The notes below the pieces were generated by a model. That model saw only the letters and a list, made by a program, of their open reading frames with translations, was not told where the DNA came from and did not search any database. A DNA stretch of 39,716 bases from Clostridium sp. (GTDB lineage: Bacteria; Bacillota; Clostridia; Lachnospirales; Lachnospiraceae), in the NCBI GenBank assembly GCA_023663815.1, contig JAMPGS010000014.1, positions 1-39,716 of the forward strand. The letters run 5' to 3'. A program made the position numbers and the translations under genes. This document shows, in pieces, positions 16,304 to 25,357 of the stretch; the first letter of the stretch is position 1, and each line of letters starts with the position of its first letter.

Positions 16304-17441
16304 GATTTTTCCTTTCGCATTGATACGTTATCGTTTCATGAATAACTCGAAGATATCCTTCTATCGCCTGTTTGTCAGTAAAATCCAGCGCCCGCTGCCG
16401 AAGAGCTTCGCGGTCTGGGTTCCATGTAAGCGCACAGAGAATTCCCATTGCCAGCGCATCAGGATTTCCGGGTTTTACTAGAATACCAAATTTCCCCTCC
16501 TGCAATATTTCACGGGGGCCGCTGGGACAATCTGTGCTGACTATCTTAGCCCCCACTGCCAATGCCTCCACCAACACGCTGGGAAGTCCTTCATACCGGG
16601 AAGATAAGGCAACAACGTCCGCCTTGCTAAAATAAGCGGCAGGATTTTGCACAAATCCTACAAAATCAACTGCTTCTTCTATCCCGCTATGTTTTACCTT
16701 CTCTACAAGCTGCTCCCGCAGCTCGCCGTCACCAAGCAAAATCAGCCTATAATCCCCCTGCGCTCTCAATAGCCGCAACGCATCCAGCATCAGCGTATGG
16801 TTCTTTGCCTCGCAAAACCGCCCCGCCAACACGATTACCTTAAATTTCCTGCCCTCTTCCAACCATGGATGCTGCGGTTCCATCTCTGTAAATTTCCAAA
16901 ATTGTTCACTGATTATGGGATTATATACCGTAACAACCTGCTCAGGCGAGGCATTACACAGCGCAATATAATCCCTGCGCACAGCTTCCGAAACGGCAAT
17001 AACCTTATCATAACGCCGATTTAACAAAGGAAACAACCATTCTCTGACACGCTGAAAGCTATGCACCTCCTGTGAAAGCGTGCTATGTACAACTGAAACA
17101 AGCGGGATACGCCGCCGAAGCATATAGGTGGTTAAGGCTGCAACCTGACTCATCTCCGCCGTAACCGACAAAAGCACATCAAACTGTCCCGGACGCAGTA
17201 TTTTCCGCAGCCAGCAGATATTTCCAAAATTTTTACGAATCTTGCCTTTTTCGGGCAGGCCCATATTGAGAATATGCACTTTAGAGCTCACCATTTGCTT
17301 TACCGGCCCCTTGTCATGCCGAATTAAAATACTGACCTCATGTCCCTGCCGGGCAAGCTCGTTTGCTAGGATAACCGTCATTTTTTCTGCACCCCCGCCG
17401 TCAAAGCGATGGAAGAAAAAGCAAATACGCAGTTTATCCAT
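16272..17441 (-). CDS. Family 4 glycosyltransferase
   Basis: The 389-aa GT-B protein begins MDKLRICFFFHRFDGGGAEK, with the glycine-rich loop and GAEK typical of GT4 enzymes. The C-terminal donor-binding half has VIVLAGRFCEAKNHTLMLDA, VDFVGFVQNP and SSRYEGLPSVLVEALAVG, including the conserved E-x7-E motif. It should transfer a sugar with retention of configuration onto the lipid-linked repeat unit. GGAGG lies 6 nt before the ATG at 17441, so that start is preferred to one at 17471. The start overlaps the polymerase gene by 8 nt, and the end overlaps the phosphotransferase gene. Donor and acceptor are unknown. Confidence 0.9.
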   Translation of the reverse strand: MDKLRICFFFHRFDGGGAEKMTVILANELARQGHEVSILIRHDKGPVKQMVSSKVHILNMGLPEKGKIRKNFGNICWLRKILRPGQFDVLLSVTAEMSQVAALTTYMLRRRIPLVSVVHSTLSQEVHSFQRVREWLFPLLNRRYDKVIAVSEAVRRDYIALCNASPEQVVTVYNPIISEQFWKFTEMEPQHPWLEEGRKFKVIVLAGRFCEAKNHTLMLDALRLLRAQGDYRLILLGDGELREQLVEKVKHSGIEEAVDFVGFVQNPAAYFSKADVVALSSRYEGLPSVLVEALAVGAKIVSTDCPSGPREILQEGKFGILVKPGNPDALAMGILCALTWNPDREALRQRALDFTDKQAIEGYLRVIHETITYQCERKNHAQKADTSLG

Positions 17442-18741
17442 ATTCCGCCTCCGCATTATAGTAATCTTCAAAATGATACGCCATCACAAGCAACGATAGC
17501 ATCATATTCAGTTTGTTGTAATAAAGTGCATTTTCTGTCAGAAACGTCGTACAATTTGCCACAATAAAACACATTGCCAGCACACCGTGTAATCTATCCG
17601 TCTCAGTTTTCAGATCGTGAAAAAAGTAATTTTCTTTATAGTTTAAAAACAGCAACATCCAAATTAGGAACCCAAAGAATCCTAATTCAATATACTGACG
17701 TAAATAATCATTATGTATATCACGGATAAGATAGCCTCTATACTCTTGAACCAAATTACCTTCCTGCATCATACGCGACACATAGCCTGCGCCTTTTCCA
17801 AGATAACCTATTCCCACCTCATAATATGGACGAAGCTGTCCCCAAAAATGTGCGCGGGTATTTGTATTAATGCCAATTGATTCCAGCCAGTCCATCACGC
17901 CATAATAACAGCCAATAACATAGGCAAAACCAAACAATACAAGCATTATACATAGAATATGCGCGGCATTTTTTGTTTCCCGCGCATGAAGAAACAGCAA
18001 CAATATTCCTACTACAAAACCGGCTATAATTGACAGTAAAACACTGCGCTTAAGTCCTAGCAAAAAACATGCTCCCGCAAATAGAAACAGCCACCACTCC
18101 TGCTTAAGCATGGAAGGACATACGCCTCCTTGTTTTCGAAGCCTGTAATCAAATATTTCTTCCAAAATCTGATAGAGCAGGAAAAAGCCAAGCATATAAG
18201 CATAATTTAGCGATTCAAAACTTTTCATAATTGGCCCGGTCTTACCAGTAAAGGAAACAATCAGCTCAATATATTCCCGAAAAAATGGCCCTGCACCGTT
18301 GTCAAGTATGGCTTCCACGATATATATACCATTGGCAAGCAGTAATGCAATCATCATCAGCCGTACTCCCTCTCTGCCAAATAAATATATTGTGGCGGCC
18401 GCAGCTAACACGCCAATCAATGAATAAACAATAAAAGAACTTCCGCGTGTAATGATATTAAACCGAGAAAGAGAAAGCCCCCATACCAGCATAGAGTATA
18501 ATTCAATCCAAAAATAATGTGCGCTAAGCCGCCAACTGTAACGCAGCGTAATCGCCATTCGATGTGTATCTGGATACACAAGAAATATTGTAAATGCAAA
18601 CACAATAATTGCAATTGCAAACAGTAACTGATACAGTATACCAATACCGCCTATTGTCATATCCTCGTTTGTAAAGTAAAACATCGCGCATGCCAGCGCC
18701 AAATAAATCATCCTCAGCAAAAAGCCTTTCAGATTTTTCAT
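17434..18741 (-). CDS. O-antigen ligase/polymerase-like membrane protein (Wzy-like)
   Basis: The 435-aa protein has about 11-12 hydrophobic segments and one large extracytoplasmic loop in its second half with DIHNDYLRQYIELGFFGFLIW, the hallmark of the Wzy/WaaL polymerase-ligase fold. It most likely joins flipped repeat units into a long chain. It lies between the Wzz-like proteins and a glycosyltransferase, the expected position for a polymerase. The ATG overlaps the stop of the Wzz-GGDEF gene (ATGA), and GAGGG lies 7 nt upstream. The closest alternative role, ligation of finished chain to an acceptor, cannot be excluded. Confidence 0.85.
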   Translation of the reverse strand: MKNLKGFLLRMIYLALACAMFYFTNEDMTIGGIGILYQLLFAIAIIVFAFTIFLVYPDTHRMAITLRYSWRLSAHYFWIELYSMLVWGLSLSRFNIITRGSSFIVYSLIGVLAAAATIYLFGREGVRLMMIALLLANGIYIVEAILDNGAGPFFREYIELIVSFTGKTGPIMKSFESLNYAYMLGFFLLYQILEEIFDYRLRKQGGVCPSMLKQEWWLFLFAGACFLLGLKRSVLLSIIAGFVVGILLLFLHARETKNAAHILCIMLVLFGFAYVIGCYYGVMDWLESIGINTNTRAHFWGQLRPYYEVGIGYLGKGAGYVSRMMQEGNLVQEYRGYLIRDIHNDYLRQYIELGFFGFLIWMLLFLNYKENYFFHDLKTETDRLHGVLAMCFIVANCTTFLTENALYYNKLNMMLSLLVMAYHFEDYYNAEAEYG

Positions 18742-20891
18742 CGGCCTGCCCTCGCCGTTTCTAAACGGCTAATTAAATCGTCAAGCGCTCTGTTTCTCTC
18801 CGGTACTTCATAAATTTCATAATCTTTATCTCTTTCCGTCTTTTCTGCTTCTAACACAATGCTTTTCTCTATCTGGGGATTTGAACACTTTTCAATTGCT
18901 CTCATCAGCAAAGCCTTAATCTGATAAATTGAATCATTTTCACTTTCCGCAATGCCGTAATGATATTCAATTTTACATTCCGTCTCTTTATTGTAATTGC
19001 TGACAATGCTTGCCGCATACTGCATACAGGCTTCCGCCTGTCCATAAGAGGTATTTTTCACAAAAACAATAAACTGCCCTAATCCGTTTACGGAAATAAA
19101 ACTGTCGCCTACGCTGGCAAATGCCGCCTGCAGAACCTCAACCAGCTTACGCAGCATTTCATCGCAGGCTTCCACGCCATATTTCTCGTTTTTCTGCCGT
19201 ACTTCGTCCGCTACAATAGCAATACAACTGATATGTTCAGGCAAAATGCGGTTAGAGTAGCCCTCCATATAAGAATCACATGCGCTGCGGTTGGGAATCT
19301 GAAACTTGTGATCTACATAAACATGGTAATGGAAAATTTCGCCAATCCGGCTGAGCACAATGACTGCAACTGCAAGCAGTACTGCAAACATAATACTCAC
19401 AATGCCGCTATATACCATTAAATTATTTCCCGGCTGGAGAACAACATTGCTGCCAAGGCTGATATTGGCCGCCCCCGCATATTCGTTATATTCTGACATT
19501 GTTTTGTTTAACAAACGGTAGAGCTCATTTAAACGTGAAACCACACTGTCAAGCAGTTCTTCCGCCTCTGCGCTGGAACCAGACGCTGGAAGAATGACCG
19601 GCTGCATAGACTGTTCCGTCTCTTCATTAGAAATGTCAGCTTCTTCATCGGAATCCGACAAATCATCAGAAACCGACGAATCCTCATCAGAATCCGTCAC
19701 ATTTTCATCAGATACTGCCGGCTTGTCATCAAAAACTGCTATATCCTCTCCGGATGCAGCTATTTTCCCCGAAAATATATCAATAATATATTGGCAATAG
19801 TCTATATTAATCTTATCATATTCCACCGACGTATTGTTTTTAACATAATCCTCAAGCAACACGTCATACTTTACAGTTTCGTCCGGCCGTTCCCATTTCA
19901 CGCCTGTGGAGCCGTCTTCGCTTTGCTGCAAATAGCGGTAATAATCATCATCCACATCATTCAAAATATATTCGTAAGTAATATCGGTATTTCCTGATTC
20001 CCGCATCATCTGGACATAAGCGTTGATAATATCCGTAATTGCCTGAGACTGCGATGTATTTGCATTATTTGAAATCTGATAATCCTCAATGCGTTTTTCA
20101 TATTTCGATATTAGAACATCTTTATCACGGCTGACACGGTTATTTAAGATATACGCATAAATATTGGGAATATCAATTTTATAAATGGTATCAAACTCAC
20201 GGTATATATCCATATAAGTATGCCCGGTTAAAGTTGAACGATAATAATAAAAGGGACTATTTTGCATAGACGACAGTTGATTATAAAGAGAATCAAGCGT
20301 ATCTTTCACATTCTCATCAACAATCTCTATCATTTCAAGATAATCATAATTACCATCATAAAGACCGGAAAGGTTGTTGACAATTGCTCCGCCGCCTATG
20401 TGATTCTCAGCGTAATCGGCAAGAAAAGCATCAAGCATATTGTCAAGCACCTGCCGCGCAAAGTTAGCAGGCTGATCTGAATCCTCCTTGCTGGCGGTAA
20501 AGGAAACCATATACTTGGTTGCCTTTATTGTTGATTCCTCCCCTGCATCGTTCTGTGCTTCCTGCATGGCTTTTTCTTCTTCGGAGAGAATAGGCGTTAC
20601 CACCACCTGTGAACGGATTTGATCCAAATTATAAGAATCATAGTCAAGCCCCATCCGTTCAAAGACATCCTGCATAACCGATACGGAATAAATTTCTGAA
20701 GTATCAATTTCCTCGCCGTCCGGGGAATACCCTTCCGAAGCCCTTGCGTTCGTGTATTCAATAATCGCGGAAACCGTATAGTCCTGCTTACTCGTGAAGT
20801 ACTCATAAGATGCCAGTCCTGCAAGCAGCGCGCCAATGATAATGAGTATCTGAAATTTTCGGATATATGCCAATGGACTAAACTTCTGCAT
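18738..20891 (-). CDS. Wzz-like chain-length protein fused to a degenerate GGDEF domain
   Basis: The 717-aa protein begins MQKFSPLAYIRKFQILIIIG with a membrane helix, as in Wzz/CapA adaptors. A large extracellular region follows, containing an acidic Ser/Asp-rich stretch around residues 377-430, then a second helix near 491-517. The cytoplasmic C-terminus (about 525-680) aligns with GGDEF domains: DHKFQIPNRSACDSYM matches the DxLTGLPNR start, EKYGVEACDEMLRKLVEVL matches the YGHxxGDxxL helix, and GLGQF replaces GGDEF. The first metal-binding Asp is also lost, so cyclase activity is not expected. It may bind a nucleotide or c-di-GMP, or act as a protein scaffold. AAGGGAGG lies 7 nt before the ATG at 20891. 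Confidence 0.85.
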   Translation of the reverse strand: MQKFSPLAYIRKFQILIIIGALLAGLASYEYFTSKQDYTVSAIIEYTNARASEGYSPDGEEIDTSEIYSVSVMQDVFERMGLDYDSYNLDQIRSQVVVTPILSEEEKAMQEAQNDAGEESTIKATKYMVSFTASKEDSDQPANFARQVLDNMLDAFLADYAENHIGGGAIVNNLSGLYDGNYDYLEMIEIVDENVKDTLDSLYNQLSSMQNSPFYYYRSTLTGHTYMDIYREFDTIYKIDIPNIYAYILNNRVSRDKDVLISKYEKRIEDYQISNNANTSQSQAITDIINAYVQMMRESGNTDITYEYILNDVDDDYYRYLQQSEDGSTGVKWERPDETVKYDVLLEDYVKNNTSVEYDKINIDYCQYIIDIFSGKIAASGEDIAVFDDKPAVSDENVTDSDEDSSVSDDLSDSDEEADISNEETEQSMQPVILPASGSSAEAEELLDSVVSRLNELYRLLNKTMSEYNEYAGAANISLGSNVVLQPGNNLMVYSGIVSIMFAVLLAVAVIVLSRIGEIFHYHVYVDHKFQIPNRSACDSYMEGYSNRILPEHISCIAIVADEVRQKNEKYGVEACDEMLRKLVEVLQAAFASVGDSFISVNGLGQFIVFVKNTSYGQAEACMQYAASIVSNYNKETECKIEYHYGIAESENDSIYQIKALLMRAIEKCSNPQIEKSIVLEAEKTERDKDYEIYEVPERNRALDDLISRLETARAGR

Positions 20892-20892
20892 C

Positions 20893-22290
20893 TCACAGCC
20901 TCCCTTTTTGTTTGTATATATAAGCGCCCCTACTGCGTAGAGCTTTCTTTTGTTTAGGATATGCAATAAACAATGCTATGGTTGCGATAAAAAATCCTGC
21001 TGTCAAAATCCCCCCCTGCTTTATACGATATGAAGATTTAAAAGAACGTCCCGATGGAGTAATTACAAGGTTATTCCTGACATTTGTCTCGTCATATTCC
21101 TTAAGTATCTGCTGGGCGCTGTTTGCAACATCATATAATTCCTGCTTTGCCGTTTCCAACAGTTGATTTACTGCTGTAAAACTCTCATCACTGCCCTGTC
21201 GGAGCTGCCCAATTTCATAATTGTTGGTTTCAATCTTTTTTTGCAGATCTGTCGCGCTTTGCATAAAAGATTCTGCCTCGACTGCAAAATTATCCACCCC
21301 AACCTTCGTGCGCCCCATATAAAACTCACCGTTTTCATCACGGGTTGGAACGAGGACAATGCTTGCCATATCACGTTCATAAAAGTTAATTGCATTCAAC
21401 CGCACCTCATATGCCGCAAGATTTTTTCTATAACTGGTATTTTTGACAGTATTATCATAATTCAATCGTGAAATATATTGCTGCCTGTTTTCCGAGACGC
21501 CGTTTGCAAGAACATATGCCCGCAGCCGTTCAAGGGTTACATTTTTAAATTTTCCGGCGCGCGTCCCCACATCCCCAAAATTCTCCCCGGAAGAGGAACG
21601 AAAGGTTGGATTGTCAAGCTGGCAGCCCTGCATATATTCCTGAATCTTGGAAGCCATTTCGTTCATCAAACTTGGCTTATCAAGATAATCCACCGCATCT
21701 ATAAGGGCGAGATCCACCTCAAGCACGTCCGTATTGCGTCCGTAGGCTGCGTTAAACCGCTCATTGTAAACCTCCGCAATGGTATCTACTGTTTCCCTTG
21801 GGTTCAGCCATATACTTTTGGGAATGGCGGTATAACGCAATACGTACTCCGTGGAAACATAATACTGCTCAGCGGAGACTTCGCTTCCAGCCGCAAGCGG
21901 AACTACCGAAAGGGTGCTTCGCAGCTGCCGCACAGATAACTCTGATCCCAAACGCTGAAGCGTCTCCTCAAGTACCTCGTCGGAAATAATATCATAAGTA
22001 TTAAAACGCGTGCTGTTGGGATTTAGTCCCTGAGAAGCCTCCTTATAATTAAAGCCAATGATGGTGCTTGCCTCAGTCAAGTTGCGCAGTAAGTTTGTCC
22101 CCATAAAAAGGCCGAAATACACCGCTGTCAAGAGGATAATCACCGGCGCTCTGCGCCATAGACCGCTCGCCCCGGCGCTGATGCGCGACTGCAGGCTTTG
22201 CCTTCTATTAAACAGCGATAACACCGCCAACGCTGCAATTAACACCGGAAGAAGGTATACCGCATATCGAATATATTTTACAATTTTCAT
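20893..22290 (-). CDS. Wzz-like membrane protein, partner of the GGDEF fusion
   Basis: The 465-aa protein has two N-terminal hydrophobic segments (about 8-27 and 48-66), a long extracellular region and a C-terminal helix, GGILTAGFFIATIALFIAYP, followed by a basic tail. Its early region (SQGLNPNSTRF, then IISDEVLEETLQRLG and LRSTLSVVPL) has the same order of motifs as the next gene (ASEGYSPDGEE, VMQDVFERMG, IRSQVVVTPIL), so the two are probably diverged relatives that assemble together. The family sets polysaccharide chain length with the polymerase. Unlike classical Wzz it has an extra N-terminal helix. AGGAGGG lies 6 nt before the ATG. One nucleotide separates its stop from the next start. 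Confidence 0.75.
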   Translation of the reverse strand: MKIVKYIRYAVYLLPVLIAALAVLSLFNRRQSLQSRISAGASGLWRRAPVIILLTAVYFGLFMGTNLLRNLTEASTIIGFNYKEASQGLNPNSTRFNTYDIISDEVLEETLQRLGSELSVRQLRSTLSVVPLAAGSEVSAEQYYVSTEYVLRYTAIPKSIWLNPRETVDTIAEVYNERFNAAYGRNTDVLEVDLALIDAVDYLDKPSLMNEMASKIQEYMQGCQLDNPTFRSSSGENFGDVGTRAGKFKNVTLERLRAYVLANGVSENRQQYISRLNYDNTVKNTSYRKNLAAYEVRLNAINFYERDMASIVLVPTRDENGEFYMGRTKVGVDNFAVEAESFMQSATDLQKKIETNNYEIGQLRQGSDESFTAVNQLLETAKQELYDVANSAQQILKEYDETNVRNNLVITPSGRSFKSSYRIKQGGILTAGFFIATIALFIAYPKQKKALRSRGAYIYKQKGRL

Positions 22291-22292
22291 AC

Positions 22293-23198
22293 TTAGCCCT
22301 CCTGCTTGCCGTCAAACGGTACAACGTCGATTAAAACTAATTCCGGACGGTTATTCACCCGTGGAATCCCTGTATGCCCCCCAAGCCCTCTGCTCACAAC
22401 AAGCGTCGCTTTCTCAAGCTCATACTTACCGCCGCTGTAACGCGGGAAAAAACCATCGTCCACATGATATAGCCCTCCAAGAAAAGGCAGCCGTATCTGT
22501 CCGCCATGATAATGCCCTGCCGCCGCCAACTCGGCATCCACATCAAAAAGCTTTTCATAAAAAATGGAAGGAAAATGAGAAACCACAATCCGAAAGCCAT
22601 TGCTTTCCTCAAATTTCTTGACCTCTTCCATATCCAGTCTGTCCGCCTCCTCAGCTTCACAAGGAAACACCCCAAGCGTAACAGGATTGCCGCGGATAAC
22701 GATATCCTCGCACCCAACATATAACATAGGAACGCCAATTTTCATAAGCTCCACATCAAGCGCAACGTTTTTGTCGCCGCTGGCATACATTAATACGCCC
22801 TCGTGATTGCCCAGCGTATAGTATATCGGCGCAATACGCTTGAGATTTTCACATAGCTCCAAAACAACATGTATATCAGTATCATCCTGATTAACCATAT
22901 CACCGGCAAAAAGAATCATATCCGGCCCGCTTTGGCGGATTGCTTCTACAAGCTCATAATTACCTGCTCCAAATTCACGGTTATGCAAATCGCTGAGCAG
23001 TGCAATGCGGAAATTTGATTGAACCCTCTCCGACTGCACCTGATATACCGAACTCTCAAACCGCTCATTCCCCAGCTTATTTGCTGTGCACAACGCCAAT
23101 ATAAGAACCAACAGAAAGAGAACTTTCTGCACCCGTGCTAAGCGCAGCTTTTTCCGAATATAAAGCGATTGTTCCAATCGAAGATCAGCCACATGCAT
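22293..23198 (-). CDS. Membrane-anchored metallophosphoesterase
   Basis: The 301-aa protein has one N-terminal membrane segment (VLFLLVLILALCTAN, about 25-40), then a calcineurin-like phosphoesterase domain. The metal-binding motifs are ALLSDLHNREFG, MILFAGDMVNQDD, YYTLGNHEG, VVSHFPSIFY and AAGHYHGGQI. It probably faces outward and hydrolyses a phosphoester or diphosphate, perhaps a polyprenyl or glycan-linked phosphate. In the place where many Gram-positive capsule operons have a phosphatase/kinase pair of the CpsB/CpsD type, this operon has this gene next to the Wzz-like genes; a related role is speculative. The start overlaps the preceding gene by 14 nt. Confidence 0.85.
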   Translation of the reverse strand: MHVADLRLEQSLYIRKKLRLARVQKVLFLLVLILALCTANKLGNERFESSVYQVQSERVQSNFRIALLSDLHNREFGAGNYELVEAIRQSGPDMILFAGDMVNQDDTDIHVVLELCENLKRIAPIYYTLGNHEGVLMYASGDKNVALDVELMKIGVPMLYVGCEDIVIRGNPVTLGVFPCEAEEADRLDMEEVKKFEESNGFRIVVSHFPSIFYEKLFDVDAELAAAGHYHGGQIRLPFLGGLYHVDDGFFPRYSGGKYELEKATLVVSRGLGGHTGIPRVNNRPELVLIDVVPFDGKQEG

Positions 23199-24264
23199 CT
23201 CTTCTCACCCTTTCGTAAATTTCTTCCAGTTCCGCAATATTCTTTTCCAGCGAAAAATTTTCTATCACCTGCCTGCGCCCTTCTTGCCCAATCCGGCCAC
23301 GCAATTCTTCATCTTCCGCAAGCTGCTGCAATAACTCTGCCAGACGTTTTACATCGCCCGGCTCTATCAAAAATCCATTTTCCCCCTCGCAAATAATTTC
23401 TGGAATCGCAGCAATCCTTGTGCTGATATTGGGAATCCCGCGCCCCATAGTTTCCAAAATACTCATAGGCAGGCCCTCGCGGTAGGAGGGCAGCACATGA
23501 ACCATAGCTTCCGCAAGACAAGCTTCCTTTTCAGCGCCATCTAACCAGCCTACATGGGCAAGCCGCCCTGAAATACCAAGCTCACTGGCTTTTTTTCTGA
23601 CCCCTTCTATATCGCCGTCGCCGCACATCCATAACCGAATACTTTCCGGTAATTTTTTATCAATGATTGCCGCCGCTTCCAATAAGTCAAAAGAACCTTT
23701 CCGTTCCACCTGTTTCCCTAACATCACAATCCTTTGCGCCGCCATGCAGTATTGGCTCTTTTGCGGTACTTTAACCGCGTTATACAGAACCATAACTTTT
23801 GCCGCAGGAGCTTTCTCTAGCAGCTTCTCCCGCAAAAAACCTGAAAAAACAAGATTACAGTCGGCAGCTTCAAAAATTCGTTTCACATACGCCTTTTGTT
23901 TTACATCCATTTCAGAATAAAAATCTTCAAATTCAGCGCCGTGATGGTGGAGTATTACAGGTATATTCAGCCTGCGGCATAGCCGGACCAATAAGGCCTT
24001 GCGGTAAAAACTTCCCCTCTCGGCGACATGCAAATGCACAAGATCATACCGCCCCAATAGCAGCCGCCAAAAAGCTTTAACCCAAGCTTTTGCAAAACAG
24101 AAAACCTTACGTGCAGTACCGCCTTCGGTATGAGTTGCAAGATAGGTAAGCTTACTATTTTTCCAACCGTCATATTGCAGGTAATTCTGTGCTACCGTTA
24201 CCATTCCTCCCTTAACGCATCCGATATCAGAACCACACATAAGAACTCTTATATGCCTGCTCAA
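23185..24264 (-). CDS. Family 4 glycosyltransferase
   Basis: The 359-aa GT-B enzyme has an N-terminal half with RVLMCGSDIGCVKGGMVTVAQNY and LVHLHVAERGSFYRK. The C-terminal half has IVMLGKQVERKGSFDLLEAA and LPSYREGLPMSILETMGRGIP, the donor-phosphate-binding region of GT4. It should add one sugar of the repeat unit. The start is a TTG at 24264 preceded by a perfect AAAGGAGG 8 nt upstream; the only nearby ATG (24240) would remove the first nine residues, including the first beta-strand. The gene follows the short DivIVA-like gene after 26 nt and overlaps the phosphoesterase gene. Confidence 0.9.
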   Translation of the reverse strand: MSRHIRVLMCGSDIGCVKGGMVTVAQNYLQYDGWKNSKLTYLATHTEGGTARKVFCFAKAWVKAFWRLLLGRYDLVHLHVAERGSFYRKALLVRLCRRLNIPVILHHHGAEFEDFYSEMDVKQKAYVKRIFEAADCNLVFSGFLREKLLEKAPAAKVMVLYNAVKVPQKSQYCMAAQRIVMLGKQVERKGSFDLLEAAAIIDKKLPESIRLWMCGDGDIEGVRKKASELGISGRLAHVGWLDGAEKEACLAEAMVHVLPSYREGLPMSILETMGRGIPNISTRIAAIPEIICEGENGFLIEPGDVKRLAELLQQLAEDEELRGRIGQEGRRQVIENFSLEKNIAELEEIYERVRRDACG

Positions 24265-24290
24265 CCGCCGCGCCTCCTTTCGATCTGATA

Positions 24291-24590
24291 TTACGCCTTG
24301 CTTTGATACCGCTCCCGCCTTTCACGGAGTCTTCGCTGAAGGGAAGATTCAACCTCCGGTTCAGGTTCAGGTCCTTTCTGCAATTGCTCGTTTTCCTTTC
24401 GCAGACGTTTAATCTCACTAATTGCTTCCTCTATTAACTTCTGATTTTTTCGATTTTCCTCTAGGAGTTTCTCCCCTTCACGGCTGCGCTCTTCTAATTC
24501 CTCTTCTAGCCGCTGAACATATCGAATCACATCCGCCCTGCGATAACCGCCAATCAATGTCCTCCGAAATAATTTCTGTGATTTCTTCAT
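24291..24590 (-). CDS. Short DivIVA-like coiled-coil protein
   Basis: The 99-aa protein starts MKKSQKLFRRTLIGGYRRADVIRYVQRLEEELE, the N-terminal DivIVA motif (aromatic residue, glycine turn, then a helix with V-x3-V spacing). A charged coiled coil runs to about residue 75, then an EPEPEPE run and a basic tail. DivIVA-type proteins sense membrane curvature and recruit partners to poles or septa. It is related to the longer DivIVA-like protein at 27292-28149. GGAGG lies 4 nt before the ATG at 24590, which overlaps the stop of the GT26 gene (ATGA). It is probably a membrane-associated scaffold for this operon's machinery; the partner is unknown. Confidence 0.75.
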   Translation of the reverse strand: MKKSQKLFRRTLIGGYRRADVIRYVQRLEEELEERSREGEKLLEENRKNQKLIEEAISEIKRLRKENEQLQKGPEPEPEVESSLQRRLRERRERYQSKA

Positions 24591-25357
24591 GACGCCTCCT
24601 TCCAATACTTCAGGACCAGCCGCAGAATTTTCATATCATCGATAAAGTAGCGCCGAAACAATCTTTTGGGTTCCTGAAGAAATCTATAAAACCATTCTAA
24701 TCCGCTTCGGCTCATCCATGCAGGACAGCGTTTGACCTCGCCCGACAAAAAATCAACCGTTGCGCCTGCACAAACCGATACGGGGGCATTATATCGGCTG
24801 CGGTTTTCATATATAAATTTTTCCTGTTTCGGACAACCGAAGCAAACAACCAGAATATCAGGCGACGCCTCATTGATGGCCCTGCATAATCTCTCAACCT
24901 GCCTAGAATCTTTCTCAAATCCCATGGGCGGGGAATAACCATCAACATGAAGCGCCGGATAGCTCTTCTTAAGCTGCGCGCAGGCATTTCGCAACGACGT
25001 TTCGCTGCCTCCGGCAATAAAAACGCTGTATCCTTCTTCCTCCGCCCGCCTGCACAGGCTGGGGACAAAATCAGAACCGGTAATCCGCTCCGGCAGCGGG
25101 CAATGAAATAACTTTGAAAACCAAATCAGCGGCATCCCATCGGCAAGCACGTATTCCGCCGTATCAATTATGTTTCGCAAAAGCGTGTCCTTTTCTGATT
25201 TTAAAACCACATCAACATTCAGAAAAACCAGACTTGCAGGCGCTTTGTCCCGAATATGTTTCATTACCGCATCCAACAGCATATCCCTGGTGACCGCTGA
25301 AAAGTCAATCCCAAGTAATCGGATACACCCATCCCGGCGCGGTTTTATAGCGTTCAA
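24587..25357 (-). CDS. WecG/TagA/CpsF family glycosyltransferase (GT26)
   Basis: The protein is 256 aa from the TTG at 25357, and shows the GT26 signatures: LLGIDFSAVTRDMLL, EYVLADGMPLIWFS, VFIAGGSETS, VCFGCPKQEKFIYEN, CAGATVDFLSGEVKR and LEWFYRFLQEPKRLFRRYF. Family members transfer an N-acetylmannosamine-type sugar onto undecaprenyl-linked GlcNAc, an early step of teichoic acid or enterobacterial common antigen assembly. Here it probably adds the second sugar to a primed lipid; the priming enzyme is not in the window. GGGGAGG lies 7 nt upstream, and the TTG overlaps the gmhA stop as TTGA, so the rare start is well supported over an ATG at 25405. Confidence 0.92.
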   Translation of the reverse strand: MNAIKPRRDGCIRLLGIDFSAVTRDMLLDAVMKHIRDKAPASLVFLNVDVVLKSEKDTLLRNIIDTAEYVLADGMPLIWFSKLFHCPLPERITGSDFVPSLCRRAEEEGYSVFIAGGSETSLRNACAQLKKSYPALHVDGYSPPMGFEKDSRQVERLCRAINEASPDILVVCFGCPKQEKFIYENRSRYNAPVSVCAGATVDFLSGEVKRCPAWMSRSGLEWFYRFLQEPKRLFRRYFIDDMKILRLVLKYWKEAS

